NCBI GenBank assembly: GCA_028277185.1
Contig: JANQGQ010000018.1
Coordinates: 1-64,000, forward strand
Length of the DNA stretch: 64,000 bases
Direction of reading: 5' to 3'
Origin: Woeseiaceae bacterium
Lineage (GTDB): Bacteria > Pseudomonadota > Gammaproteobacteria > Steroidobacterales > Woeseiaceae
Below are positions 1 through 8,283 of the stretch, piece by piece; position 1 is the stretch's first letter, and the number at the start of each line of letters is the position of its first letter. The position numbers and the translations under genes were made by a program. Under the pieces are notes generated by a model. That model did not search any database. It saw only the letters and a program-made list of their open reading frames with translations, and was not told the origin of the DNA.

Positions 1-10
1 GCTACGCTCG

Positions 11-52
11 AAAAAACAAAAGGCCCACCGATCTCGGTAAGCCTTTGTTTTT
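11..52 (-). terminator. Rho-independent terminator after tRNA-Arg
   Basis: A long hairpin follows the CCA end of the tRNA on the minus strand. The stem pairs an A-rich arm with a GGCCTTTTGTTTTTT-like arm, so it is T-rich on both strands and could end transcription in both directions. Confidence 0.85.
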
Positions 53-54
53 AC

Positions 55-131
55 TGGCGCGCCCGGAGAGATTCGAACTCCCGACCGCCTGGTTCGTAGC
101 CAGGTACTCTATCCAGCTGAGCTACGGGCGC
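55..131 (-). tRNA. tRNA-Arg (anticodon ACG)
   Basis: This is a 77-nt cloverleaf with encoded CCA. The acceptor arm is GCGCCCG paired with CGGGCGC, the anticodon loop CTACGAA gives ACG, and the T arm contains GTTCGAATC. In E. coli the tRNA-Arg(ACG) genes directly follow tRNA-Ser(GCT) downstream of csrA. Here both tRNAs are on the same strand but about 14.5 kb apart. Confidence 0.97.
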
Positions 132-198
132 TATGTCTGATGCCGGCGGGCTTTCACGGCTCGCTTATCGAGCCCTGCCGTGTCCCGGCGAGCCGCGC

Positions 199-204
199 AT
201 TATA
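199..204 (-). promoter_or_regulatory. -10 box of tRNA-Arg
   Basis: A perfect TATAAT lies on the minus strand about 68 nt upstream of the tRNA 5' end. No clear -35 box was seen. It suggests the tRNA has its own promoter and is not only read through from tRNA-Ser. Confidence 0.5.
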
Positions 205-262
205 GGCAGTCACACCCGGTTTGGCTACGGCTCCACCGAACTCACAGTTCGACCCTCTTGAT

Positions 263-291
263 TTGACTCAGTCTAAACACAATCTTAGAAT
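263..291 (+). promoter_or_regulatory. Sigma-70 promoter of the gbsR-cio operon
   Basis: TTGACT (263-268), a 17-bp spacer and TAGAAT (286-291) form a near-consensus promoter about 30 nt before the regulator start codon. Confidence 0.75.
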
Positions 292-311
292 TTCAGTAAT
301 TCTTGAAATTC
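288..311 (+). promoter_or_regulatory. Palindromic operator over the cio promoter
   Basis: GAATTTCA (288-295) and TGAAATTC (304-311) form a perfect inverted repeat with an 8-bp spacer. It overlaps the -10 box and probable start point, so a protein bound here would block transcription. The adjacent GbsR/MarR gene product is the obvious candidate repressor (inference). Confidence 0.65.
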
Positions 312-321
312 CGAGAACGCC

Positions 322-882
322 ATGAATGTGACCCCGCTCAAGCAGCGGTTCATCCTGCATTTCGGCGAAATGGGCAGCCGCTGGGGCATCAACCGGACCT
401 TTGGGCAGATCTACGCCTTCCTGTATGTCTCTGAAAAACCTAAGAATGCGGACGATATCGTCCACGCGCTCGGCTTCTCCCGCTCGAACGTCAGCATGAG
501 CCTCAAAGAGCTCCAGTCCTGGAACCTCGTCCGCTCCCAGCACCTGCCGGACGACCGACGTGAGTACTTCAGTGCCCCCGAGGACATCTGGGAGATCTTC
601 CGGGTGCTCGTCGAAGAGCGCCGCAAGCGCGAGATCGACCCCACCCTGACGATGCTCCGCGACGCCCTGATGGAGGAGCCCGCCAGCGACGAAGACCGCT
701 ACGCCGCCCGCCGGATGGGCGAGATGCACGAACTCATCGAGCTTGCGACAGGCTGGATCAACGACGTGCGCGACCTGCCGCCCAAGACCGCCATCCAGCT
801 CATGAAGCTCGGCGGCAGCGTCAGCAAACTTTTGAAGCCCGGCAAGCGGCGCGACAAGGCCGCCGAAACCGCGGACGCGTAA
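322..882 (+). CDS. GbsR/MarR family transcriptional regulator
   Basis: This 186-residue protein is a winged-helix DNA-binding regulator. The first 110 residues read as the GbsR/MarR fold, with a recognition-helix-like stretch around GFSRSNVSMSLKEL (residues 50-63) and a wing at LPDDRREYF. The C-terminal half is helical and probably dimerises. It lies 12 bp upstream of cioA on the same strand, in the usual place for regulators of cioAB/cydAB operons in proteobacteria. A perfect palindrome sits on its own promoter, which points to autoregulation and control of the oxidase. The ligand or signal is not evident from the sequence. Confidence 0.85.
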   Translation: MNVTPLKQRFILHFGEMGSRWGINRTFGQIYAFLYVSEKPKNADDIVHALGFSRSNVSMSLKELQSWNLVRSQHLPDDRREYFSAPEDIWEIFRVLVEERRKREIDPTLTMLRDALMEEPASDEDRYAARRMGEMHELIELATGWINDVRDLPPKTAIQLMKLGGSVSKLLKPGKRRDKAAETADA

Positions 883-894
883 GGAGACCCGGCC

Positions 895-2289
895 ATGCTC
901 GATGCACTGATCCTCGCGAGAATCCAGTTCGCGGCCAACATCAGCTTCCACATCATCTTCCCGATGATCTCGATAGCGCTGACCTGGATGCTCCTGTACT
1001 TCAAATGGCAGTACAACCGCACAGGCGAAGACTACTGGATGAACATCTACCGCCTGTTCGTCAAAGTCTTCGCGCTGAGCTTCGCGCTCGGAGTCGTCAG
1101 CGGCATCACGATGAGCTTCCAGTTCGGCACGAACTGGCCCGGCTTCATGGAGACCGTCGGCAATATCGCCGGGCCGCTGCTCGCCTACGAGGTGCTCACG
1201 GCCTTTTTCCTCGAAGCCTCGTTCCTCGGCATCATGCTGTTCGGCTTCAACCGCGTCAGCAACCGCATCCATACGCTCGCGACCTTCCTCGTCGCCGTCG
1301 GCACCACGCTGTCGGCGTTCTGGATCCTCGCCCTCAACTCCTGGATGCACACGCCCGCCGGCTTCGAGATGATCGACGGCCAGGCGCACGCGACCGACTG
1401 GTTTGCGGTCGTCTTCAACCCGTCGTTCCCGTATCGCCTCGTCCATACGTTGCTTGCATCCGGCCTGACCGCAGCGTTTCTGATCGCCGGCCTCTCCGCC
1501 TATCGTTGGCTGCGCGGCGACCGCGAGAAATCGGTCATCGGCGGTATCCGCACGGGCGTCCGCCTCGCGGCGGTGCTGATTCCGCTGCAGATCCTCGCCG
1601 GCGATCTGCACGGCCTCAACACGCTCGAACACCAACCCGCCAAGGTCGCCGCGATGGAAGGTCTTTGGGAAACGCAGGAAGGCGCCCCGTTCGTGGTCTT
1701 CGGAATCCCGGACGAGGAAGCCCGAACCAATCACTTCGCGCTCGAGATTCCTAAGCTTGCATCGCTGATCCTGACCCACGAACTCGACGGCGAAGTCCTC
1801 GGCCTCAACGAATTCGAGGGCGAGCACCCGCCCGTCGGGATGGTGTTCTGGTCGTTCCGCATCATGGTCGGCGTCGGCCTGCTCATGCTCGTCATCTCCT
1901 GGGCCGCCGTCTGGATGCTCCGCAAGGGACGCGAGCCGTCCCCGCTCATGAGCAAGCTGCTCGTCGGCATGACCTTCTCCGGCTGGGTAGCGGTCCTCTC
2001 CGGCTGGTACACGACCGAGATCGGCCGGCAGCCCTTTCTCGTCAGCGGCGTCATGCGAACCGCCGAAGCCGTCGGACCGGTTCCGCCGGCAACCGTGCTC
2101 ACCACGCTGATCGCCTGGCTCACGCTATACGCGGTTCTGATCAGCGCCTACGTCGCCGTGGTCTTCATGCTTGCGCGCAACGCCAGCGCGAAAGAGAAGC
2201 TCGAGACGGGCGTTAACGCTCACGGGCCGCGCGTCGCCCCCCTGATCGATCCGACCATCGAACCTGCGGGGGCGCCCGGCAATGCCTGA
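895..2289 (+). CDS. cioA: Cytochrome bd ubiquinol oxidase subunit I, CIO type
   Basis: This inner-membrane subunit binds the hemes and oxidises ubiquinol with reduction of O2. It has 464 residues and about nine membrane segments. Family ligands are visible: His19 (heme b595), His184 (the equivalent of E. coli His186), Glu99 and Glu107 in the proton path, and Lys250/Glu255 in the quinol-binding Q-loop. A SFRIMVG motif holds the probable heme b558 methionine. The Q-loop is short, as in the cyanide-insensitive (CIO) class rather than E. coli CydA. It overlaps the subunit II gene by 8 bp. No cydX-like small ORF or cydDC genes are present in the window. Confidence 0.95.
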   Translation: MLDALILARIQFAANISFHIIFPMISIALTWMLLYFKWQYNRTGEDYWMNIYRLFVKVFALSFALGVVSGITMSFQFGTNWPGFMETVGNIAGPLLAYEVLTAFFLEASFLGIMLFGFNRVSNRIHTLATFLVAVGTTLSAFWILALNSWMHTPAGFEMIDGQAHATDWFAVVFNPSFPYRLVHTLLASGLTAAFLIAGLSAYRWLRGDREKSVIGGIRTGVRLAAVLIPLQILAGDLHGLNTLEHQPAKVAAMEGLWETQEGAPFVVFGIPDEEARTNHFALEIPKLASLILTHELDGEVLGLNEFEGEHPPVGMVFWSFRIMVGVGLLMLVISWAAVWMLRKGREPSPLMSKLLVGMTFSGWVAVLSGWYTTEIGRQPFLVSGVMRTAEAVGPVPPATVLTTLIAWLTLYAVLISAYVAVVFMLARNASAKEKLETGVNAHGPRVAPLIDPTIEPAGAPGNA

Positions 2290-3316
2290 GCTGATCCCGG
2301 ATCTTTCCGTGCCCGCCGGCTGGCTTCCGCTGGCCTTCATGATCGTCATGGGGCTGTCGATACTCGCCTACGTCATCCTCGACGGCTTCGATCTCGGCGT
2401 CGGACTCCTGCTACCGATGGCAAGCGACAGCGAGAAAGATCTCATGATCGCGTCCATCGGCCCGTTCTGGGACGCGAACGAGACCTGGCTCGTCATGGGT
2501 GTCGGCGTCCTGCTCGTCGCATTCCCGATGGCGCACGGGACCGTGCTCACGGCGCTCTACCTGCCGGTATCGCTAATGCTCATCGGCCTGACGCTGCGCG
2601 GCGTCGCGTTCGACTTCCGCGTCAAAGCACGCGACGAGCACAAGGAACGCTGGAACCGGGCCTTCTTCACGGGCTCCTTCATGGCAGCGTTCGCGCAGGG
2701 CTTCATGCTCGGCGAACTGATCCTTGGTTTCGAGATCTCGGTATTCGCCACGATCTTCTCCGCGTTCATCGGCCTCTGCCTCGCCTCGGGCTACGCATTG
2801 CTCGGCGCCTGCTGGCTGATCGCGAAGACCTCGGACCGCCTGCAGCGCAAGGCCATCGTCTGGGCGAAACAAAGCGTGCTGTTCACGGCAGTCGGCGTCG
2901 GCGCCGTGTCGCTTGCGACACCGCTCTTGAGCGAGCGCATCTTCGACAAGTGGTTCACGGTACAAAACCTGATCGGCGTCTGGCCGATCCCGCTGATTAC
3001 CGTCGTGCTGTTCGTACTCCTGTGGCGGGCGCTGCGCCGCCTGCCGGTCCGGCTGGATCAGAACAACGAATACGGCATATGGATGCCCTTCTACTCGGCA
3101 GTCGGACTCTTCATGCTGGCGTTCCATGGCCTCGCCTACAGCCTCTTCCCGTGGCTGGTCGTCGACGAGCTGACGATCTGGGATGCTGCGGCCGCTCCGG
3201 AGTCGCTCATGGTGATCTTCGTCGGCGCCGTCATCGTCCTGCCGATGATCGTCGCTTATTCGATATTCGTCTATCGCGTGTTCGGCGGGAAGGCGACGCC
3301 CCTCGAGTATTACTGA
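2282..3316 (+). CDS. cioB: Cytochrome bd ubiquinol oxidase subunit II
   Basis: This 344-residue polytopic membrane protein partners CioA to form the bd-type terminal oxidase. The N-terminal segment with YVILDGFDLGVG, followed by FWDANETWLV, is the signature of CydB/CioB proteins. Its start codon lies inside the end of cioA (8-bp overlap), so the two are probably translationally coupled and made in equal amounts. Length and hydrophobic pattern match full-length homologues. Confidence 0.95.
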   Translation: MPELIPDLSVPAGWLPLAFMIVMGLSILAYVILDGFDLGVGLLLPMASDSEKDLMIASIGPFWDANETWLVMGVGVLLVAFPMAHGTVLTALYLPVSLMLIGLTLRGVAFDFRVKARDEHKERWNRAFFTGSFMAAFAQGFMLGELILGFEISVFATIFSAFIGLCLASGYALLGACWLIAKTSDRLQRKAIVWAKQSVLFTAVGVGAVSLATPLLSERIFDKWFTVQNLIGVWPIPLITVVLFVLLWRALRRLPVRLDQNNEYGIWMPFYSAVGLFMLAFHGLAYSLFPWLVVDELTIWDAAAAPESLMVIFVGAVIVLPMIVAYSIFVYRVFGGKATPLEYY

Positions 3317-3408
3317 CGACCCGCTACCGCCGCTCTGCATCCAAACGGGCCTCGGGACGCATCCTTCCCCGGGAAGACATCTTTCGACTCGTCATACGGG
3401 GAATTGCC

Positions 3409-4122
3409 ATGCGGTACCTATCACTTCTGCTGTTGGCCTTCGCGGCGCCTGCCGCGGCCGACCTGTTCGCGCTAACCGAAACCCGCGAGCTCACGTTGCC
3501 GACCGCCGGCCTCGGCATGCTGGAGATTCGCAACGATCACGGCTACATCGTCGTCGAGGGCGACCCCGACCGCACAGATATCGCGGTCAGCGCCGAGCTG
3601 TGGATTCCGGCACGCGACCGCTTGCGGGCGAAGAAGCTGATGTACGAGCACCTGAATCTCTCTCTCGTGGTCAGGGACGGGGCCGCCAGGCTCGAAGGCG
3701 ACTTCGGCTCACTGCATCGGACATTCGGCCAGGGACCGCGCGTAAGCCTGACGGTGCACATGCCGGCCGACCTCGACCTCACGATCGTCGACGGTACCGG
3801 CTACATCGAAGTGAGTGACATCGAGGGCGCCGTATCGGTCGAAGACGGCTCCGGATCGATCACCCTGACGAACATCGGCGGTGCCGTGAGCATCGACGAC
3901 GGCGCCGGATGGATCGACGTCGACCGCACCGGCTCGACCGTCGAAATCAAGGACCGGTCCGGGGGCATCTCGGTCTCGCGGGTAACGAGCGACGTGCTCG
4001 TCGACGACGGCTCGGGGCACATCGCCGTACGCGACATCGGCGGGGACCTGAACATTCTCGACGATGCGGGCGGACGGGTTTCCTTCTCGGGCATCGACGG
4101 CGTAATCAGGGACGACAGCTAA
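3409..4122 (+). CDS. Exported DUF4097-like beta-helix protein
   Basis: This 237-residue protein has a signal peptide (residues 1 to about 20, ending APAAA). The body contains about six short repeats of roughly 18 residues of the form V-x-DGSGxIxVxxIGG, which read as turns of a right-handed beta-helix of the DUF4097 / putative auto-transporter adhesin head type. The start was chosen at the ATG preceded by GGGGA at 3398-3402. The frame is open far upstream, but that part is antisense-like shadow of cioB. It lies 92 bp after cioB on the same strand and may be co-transcribed. Function unknown; periplasmic or surface location is inferred from the signal peptide. Confidence 0.75.
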   Translation: MRYLSLLLLAFAAPAAADLFALTETRELTLPTAGLGMLEIRNDHGYIVVEGDPDRTDIAVSAELWIPARDRLRAKKLMYEHLNLSLVVRDGAARLEGDFGSLHRTFGQGPRVSLTVHMPADLDLTIVDGTGYIEVSDIEGAVSVEDGSGSITLTNIGGAVSIDDGAGWIDVDRTGSTVEIKDRSGGISVSRVTSDVLVDDGSGHIAVRDIGGDLNILDDAGGRVSFSGIDGVIRDDS

Positions 4123-4209
4123 CGATAGCCGGGACGGAGCCGCGAATAAAAAGGACCGGCGCACCCGGGGTAGAGAGCGCGCCGGCCAGGCTGGAACACT
4201 CGATAAGCC

Positions 4210-6156
4210 CTAAAACGGCCCGTTGACGAGCGTTGGAGACAACCAGAAAGCGGAGTAGACCTCGTCCTCGCGAATCCAGAACACCGTATCGTCATGGATG
4301 AACGAACGGTGCCTGACGCCCCACGGCGCCGCGTCGCCCAGGTCCGGCTCGATACGGCCCTGCGGGACCAGCGTCGCGAGACCCGGCGTGGCTTTGTCGT
4401 GAATCTCGAACAGGTTCAGCGTGCTCCGGTAAATGCCGCCGCCGTTCGTCGACTCGTAGAGGTCTGCGGGAATCAGAAACCGATCGACGCCGTTCACGTC
4501 GGACTGATACGTGAACGCGTGCCGGTTGTAGACGGCCTCGCTGTAAGAACCCGGGTCGCCGAGAATCACGCTGCCGCGGGACAGGGGCGACGCGATGTCG
4601 CTGACGTCGAAAAGCTCGATCTTGATCGCTCCGGTGGCGGCCGAACCGAGTCCCAGCAGAAGATCTTCGTTGACGGGATGCAGGAAATCCGAGAACCCGG
4701 TTACCGTCAGCTCGCCGGCGATGCGCGGATCGGTCGGGTCGCTCAGGTCGATCGCATAGAGCGGATCGATCTGCTCGAAGGTAACGGCGTACAGCCGGTC
4801 GCCGAGGAACCGCACGCCGTACAGCGCCTCGTTCGGCTTGCCGATCGGCTCGGGGCGCGCGGCATTCGGCAGGTCCGCGACGACGTCCAGCGCCGTACGT
4901 CCCTGCGCTTCGCGCAGGATGTACAACTTGTGATCGACGAAGTCCGCGTTGTTCGCGGTGTACTGGGTCGCCATCACGCGGAGATCGCCGTTGTACTCGC
5001 TCATCCGGAAATCGGCCTGCCCACCGCGCCAGACCTGCCCGTCGATGTCGCCGGAACCGCGGTACACGGCGCGTCGGTTCGACAGCTCAAACTTGTGGAT
5101 GCGTGAGTCGACCGTCGACGGCGCAACGTAACCCACGACCTGCGGGAAGTAGATCGCAGTTTCCGAGACATAGGCGCCGTACACGTCGTCGTTGTAGCAG
5201 GTATTGGTGTACGCCTTCGGGTCGTCGACAGGCACGGCCGTGACGTTCGTGACGACCGGGTAGCCCGCTACGCGCTCGTCGTTCGTGATGTAACAGGATG
5301 TCGGGTCGACGAGATCCTCGGTGACGCCGTCGATCGTAATCGAGGGCAGCAGGTCGTCGAGCGACACCTCGGCGAGAATCGCTTCGTTCGTCGCAACGTC
5401 CGCGGCCGTCTGCGGGCTGTAGATCAGGCCCGGGATTCCGGGCGCATAGCGGCTGATGATGTAGACCGTATCGCCTATGCGCCGGCTCTCCACGAACACA
5501 CCCTGAATGCTGACGTCTGTTTCGAGCACCGGTGCGGTCCTGTCGCTGACGTCGTACACCCTATAGCCCAGGTATTCCGGCGCCCAGATCTCGGGCCTCG
5601 TCCAACTCGATCCGAACGGGCCGTACACGGCTCCGGCGGTCAACGCGAACAGCGTGTCGCCCTCCACGTACATGCCCTGGATCGAGGTCTCTTCATCGAG
5701 TTCGATACGGCTGACGACAGCGGCGCTGGCGCCATCCGGGTCCGTGCTTAGAATCCGAATCGACGCCTCGGCCGGCTCTCCGGCGTTGACGGCATCGTCG
5801 GGCGCCGCCGCGAGAATGAAGCAGCAGTTGAGGTAGCGCCGCGGCGCGATGTACAGGTGCTCGCCGTCGTAGCGAACCGCATCGAACTCGTCGACGTTCG
5901 GCTCCTGCGTATAGGTCAGCGTGAAGCCGGATGCTCCCGCGTCGTTCGTGGCAAGCGCGAACGCTTCGCCCGGCGGCGCGGTGACCGTCGTGAAGCCGGA
6001 CTTGATGGACGCTTCGAGTTCCCCGGCACTCGTCGCCAGACGGAGCGCGCCCTCGTCGGGCGGCGGAAAGGTCTCGAAACTCCATGAGCTGCCGTCGCAG
6101 CCGACGAGCGCGGCGCCGGCAAGGAGGCTCAGCAGGCCAAAAAGCGGTGTTCTCAT
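4210..6156 (-). CDS. Secreted beta-propeller domain lipoprotein
   Basis: This 648-residue protein has a lipoprotein signal with lipobox LVGC near residue 19. Repeated blades such as YRVYDVSDRTAPVLE and LYAIDLSDPTDPRIAG fit the beta-propeller family PF09826. The family is annotated as secreted beta-propeller proteins without a defined activity. A GGAGGG ribosome-binding site lies 6 nt before the ATG. It is convergent with the DUF4097-like gene and divergent from the mipA-like gene, so it is probably a single transcription unit. Several cysteines (a CC pair near residue 110, and others at about 275-315) could form disulfides in the periplasm. Confidence 0.8.
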   Translation of the reverse strand: MRTPLFGLLSLLAGAALVGCDGSSWSFETFPPPDEGALRLATSAGELEASIKSGFTTVTAPPGEAFALATNDAGASGFTLTYTQEPNVDEFDAVRYDGEHLYIAPRRYLNCCFILAAAPDDAVNAGEPAEASIRILSTDPDGASAAVVSRIELDEETSIQGMYVEGDTLFALTAGAVYGPFGSSWTRPEIWAPEYLGYRVYDVSDRTAPVLETDVSIQGVFVESRRIGDTVYIISRYAPGIPGLIYSPQTAADVATNEAILAEVSLDDLLPSITIDGVTEDLVDPTSCYITNDERVAGYPVVTNVTAVPVDDPKAYTNTCYNDDVYGAYVSETAIYFPQVVGYVAPSTVDSRIHKFELSNRRAVYRGSGDIDGQVWRGGQADFRMSEYNGDLRVMATQYTANNADFVDHKLYILREAQGRTALDVVADLPNAARPEPIGKPNEALYGVRFLGDRLYAVTFEQIDPLYAIDLSDPTDPRIAGELTVTGFSDFLHPVNEDLLLGLGSAATGAIKIELFDVSDIASPLSRGSVILGDPGSYSEAVYNRHAFTYQSDVNGVDRFLIPADLYESTNGGGIYRSTLNLFEIHDKATPGLATLVPQGRIEPDLGDAAPWGVRHRSFIHDDTVFWIREDEVYSAFWLSPTLVNGPF

Positions 6157-6362
6157 GACTCGCCCTCCGAACGATGACAGCGGACAGGTTATGAGTCATC
6201 GACGAGGCAGTCTGTGGCGAATTTGCCCGACTCTGTGTAGAAGTGTCGCCGGCAGGCTGTACAATTTCCGACATTTTCGATACACGATCGCCGTCCGCCC
6301 CCCGGCGCGTGAGGCGAAACTTGCGCATTGTCGGGAAGTCCGCCGGGCGGACAGGTGTTGTC

Positions 6363-7151
6363 ATGCGAAACCTTGCCGTAACCATATTCGTCTTGTTCCT
6401 GCCGCTGCTTGCAAAGGGTGCGGAATCGCCCTGGCGTCTGGGCATGGCGCTTGGCTACGGCGAACGCGGCAATCCACTAGTCGCATCCGACGACATACCG
6501 GTCGTCGTCGATCTCGACATCGCGTGGTTCGGGAAACGCTTCTTCTTCGACAATGGGGATCTCGGGTTCACGTTCCACGACGGTCGTCGCGTGACGGCCA
6601 GCCTGGTCGCACGCGCACGCAGCGACCAGGTGTTCTTCGGTCGCGCCAACTTCGAGTTCGTGAACATCTCCTTAGCGGGCGATGCCCTGGAGGACGACGC
6701 ACCGCTGGAGCTGCCCGACCGCGATTTCGCCGGTGAACTCGGCTTCGAGGTGCTCGCCGACGGCCGCTGGGGCTTCCTCCAGATCAACGCCTTTCACGAC
6801 GTGACCGGCGTCCACGACGGCTATGAGGTATCGCTGGACTACGGCATCGGGTTACGCAGCGGCCGCTGGTACTTCGAGCCCGGGTTCCGGCTGGCCTACA
6901 AGAGCGCCAAACTGAACGACTACTACTGGGGCATCCGCATCGACGAGTCGAATCCCGTCCTGCCCACGTACGAAGCCGGCGACGGCGTCAACACGGGCTT
7001 GAGGCTGAACGCTTCTTACCACTTCTCGAAGCGCTGGGCGTTTCGAATGGCTGTTGACTACGAGGAGCTGAACGACGAGATTGCCGCCAGCCCGGTCGTC
7101 GACCGCGACAACGTCGTTGGCTACTTTGCCGGAATCAGCATCGACTTCTAG
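6363..7151 (+). CDS. MipA/OmpV family outer-membrane protein
   Basis: A 262-residue beta-barrel protein with a signal peptide (MRNLAVTIFVLFLPLLAKGAE). The body has alternating strands with the GxGxGY-type start (LGMALGYGERGN) and an aromatic C-terminus (YFAGISIDF) typical of outer-membrane barrels. An in-frame upstream start at 6243 would add 40 residues before the signal peptide and is unlikely. In other bacteria MipA is a scaffold between murein hydrolases and synthases, while OmpV proteins are pores or adhesins. Here the gene heads a cassette with DUF3019 and a two-component system, which suggests an envelope-stress or antimicrobial-response role (inference). Confidence 0.8.
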   Translation: MRNLAVTIFVLFLPLLAKGAESPWRLGMALGYGERGNPLVASDDIPVVVDLDIAWFGKRFFFDNGDLGFTFHDGRRVTASLVARARSDQVFFGRANFEFVNISLAGDALEDDAPLELPDRDFAGELGFEVLADGRWGFLQINAFHDVTGVHDGYEVSLDYGIGLRSGRWYFEPGFRLAYKSAKLNDYYWGIRIDESNPVLPTYEAGDGVNTGLRLNASYHFSKRWAFRMAVDYEELNDEIAASPVVDRDNVVGYFAGISIDF

Positions 7152-7168
7152 AAACACCGACGAACACC

Positions 7169-7567
7169 ATGCAACAAACCCTGTTCACACTAATCGCCGT
7201 ACTGGCGTTCTGGCCTGCCGGCGCCGCCGAGCCGCCGTCGGCAAACCTGACGGTCAAGCCCGTACTGTGCATCGTCGACGAGCGGACACCGACCTGCGAT
7301 CTGAGTTTCGTGATCGCCTGGCAGGCCCTGCAGCTCGGCTACTACTGTGTCCTGAACGACCACGATGTCGAGCCACTGCGCTGCTGGGCCGACAGCCAGT
7401 CAGGCAGGACGACCGACAGCCGCAAGCTGACCGAGTCCATCGAGTTCCGGCTCGAGGAGGGCGAGGCTGGTATGCTCGTTGCCACCGCCACGGTCGACGT
7501 GCTGCGTAAAGACAGCGACGACCGCCGTCGCCGCCGCCGAACGCGCTATGTGTGGGATGTGTTGTGA
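7169..7567 (+). CDS. DUF3019 family exported protein
   Basis: A 132-residue protein with a signal peptide (residues 1-19, ending AGAAE) and four cysteines in the mature part (LCIVDE, TCDLSF, YYCVLN, LRCWAD) that could pair as disulfides. The pattern matches the DUF3019 family, whose function is unknown. It starts 17 bp after the mipA-like gene, and its stop overlaps the response-regulator start as GTGA. A strongly basic run (DRRRRRRTR) sits near the C-terminus. It is probably periplasmic and linked to the two-component system beside it. Confidence 0.75.
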   Translation: MQQTLFTLIAVLAFWPAGAAEPPSANLTVKPVLCIVDERTPTCDLSFVIAWQALQLGYYCVLNDHDVEPLRCWADSQSGRTTDSRKLTESIEFRLEEGEAGMLVATATVDVLRKDSDDRRRRRRTRYVWDVL

Positions 7568-8283
7568 GCGCCGAATCCGTTGATATTCTGCTCGTCGAGG
7601 ACGACGTCCGGCTGGCCAATCTGACCGCCGAGTACTTTCGCCAGAACGGCCTCGAGGTCGCGACCGAAGCGCGCGGCGACCGCGCCGTGTCGCGGTTTCG
7701 GGAAACGCGGCCGCGCGTCGTGTTGCTCGACCTGATGCTGCCCGGGGCGAACGGACTCGAACTCTGCCGCGAGCTCAGGCTCGTGTCGGACGTACCCATC
7801 CTGATTTTTACGGCGCGGGACTCCGACATCGATCAGGTCATCGGGCTGGAGGCCGGCGCCGACGACTACGTCGCGAAGCCCGTCGATCCCATGGTACTGC
7901 TGGCGCGAACGCGTGCGCTGCTGCGGCGTGTCGAGAATGCCATAGCGCCTCCGGACGGCGGCGGTGACCTCATTCTCGGGGGCCTGCGAATCAGCGAATC
8001 GTCGCAGCAGGTCTGGCTCGACGATGCGGAAGTCGACCTCACGACGCATGAGTTCGAGTTGTTGTGCCTGCTGGCCCGCCGGGCGGGCAGAGTCCTCTCG
8101 CGCCAGGAAATCTTTCACGAGATGCGCGGCATCGAGTACGACGGACTCGACCGCTCGATAGACGGCCGCGTGTCGAAGCTCCGCCGCAAGCTCAGGGATT
8201 CGGCGGACGCGCCCCGACGTATCAAGACGGTATGGGGCAAGGGCTACCTGCTCGTCCCGGACGCCTGGGGCGATTCTGCGTGA
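7564..8283 (+). CDS. OmpR/RstA-like response regulator
   Basis: A 239-residue two-domain regulator. The receiver domain (residues about 7-120) shows the acidic pair ED at 12-13, phospho-acceptor Asp56 in LLDLMLP, the switch Thr in IFTARD and Lys in VAKPVDP. The C-terminal winged helix ends in VWGKGYLLVP, as in OmpR-type DNA-binding domains. The GTG start at 7564 overlaps the DUF3019 stop codon; a GTG at 7552 is an alternative. Its own stop overlaps the kinase start in the same GTGA manner, so the cassette is tightly coupled. Target genes are unknown; the mipA-like operon is the obvious candidate. Confidence 0.92.
   Translation: MSAESVDILLVEDDVRLANLTAEYFRQNGLEVATEARGDRAVSRFRETRPRVVLLDLMLPGANGLELCRELRLVSDVPILIFTARDSDIDQVIGLEAGADDYVAKPVDPMVLLARTRALLRRVENAIAPPDGGGDLILGGLRISESSQQVWLDDAEVDLTTHEFELLCLLARRAGRVLSRQEIFHEMRGIEYDGLDRSIDGRVSKLRRKLRDSADAPRRIKTVWGKGYLLVPDAWGDSA

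Noticed and set aside
268..1827. Long minus-strand open frame opposite gbsR and cioA
   Set aside because: It is antisense to well-supported genes, rich in Arg/Glu/Asp low-complexity residues typical of high-G+C shadow frames, with no domain signature.
3317..3408. Possible cydX small subunit gene after cioB
   Set aside because: No short ORF with the membrane-helix pattern of CydX is present.
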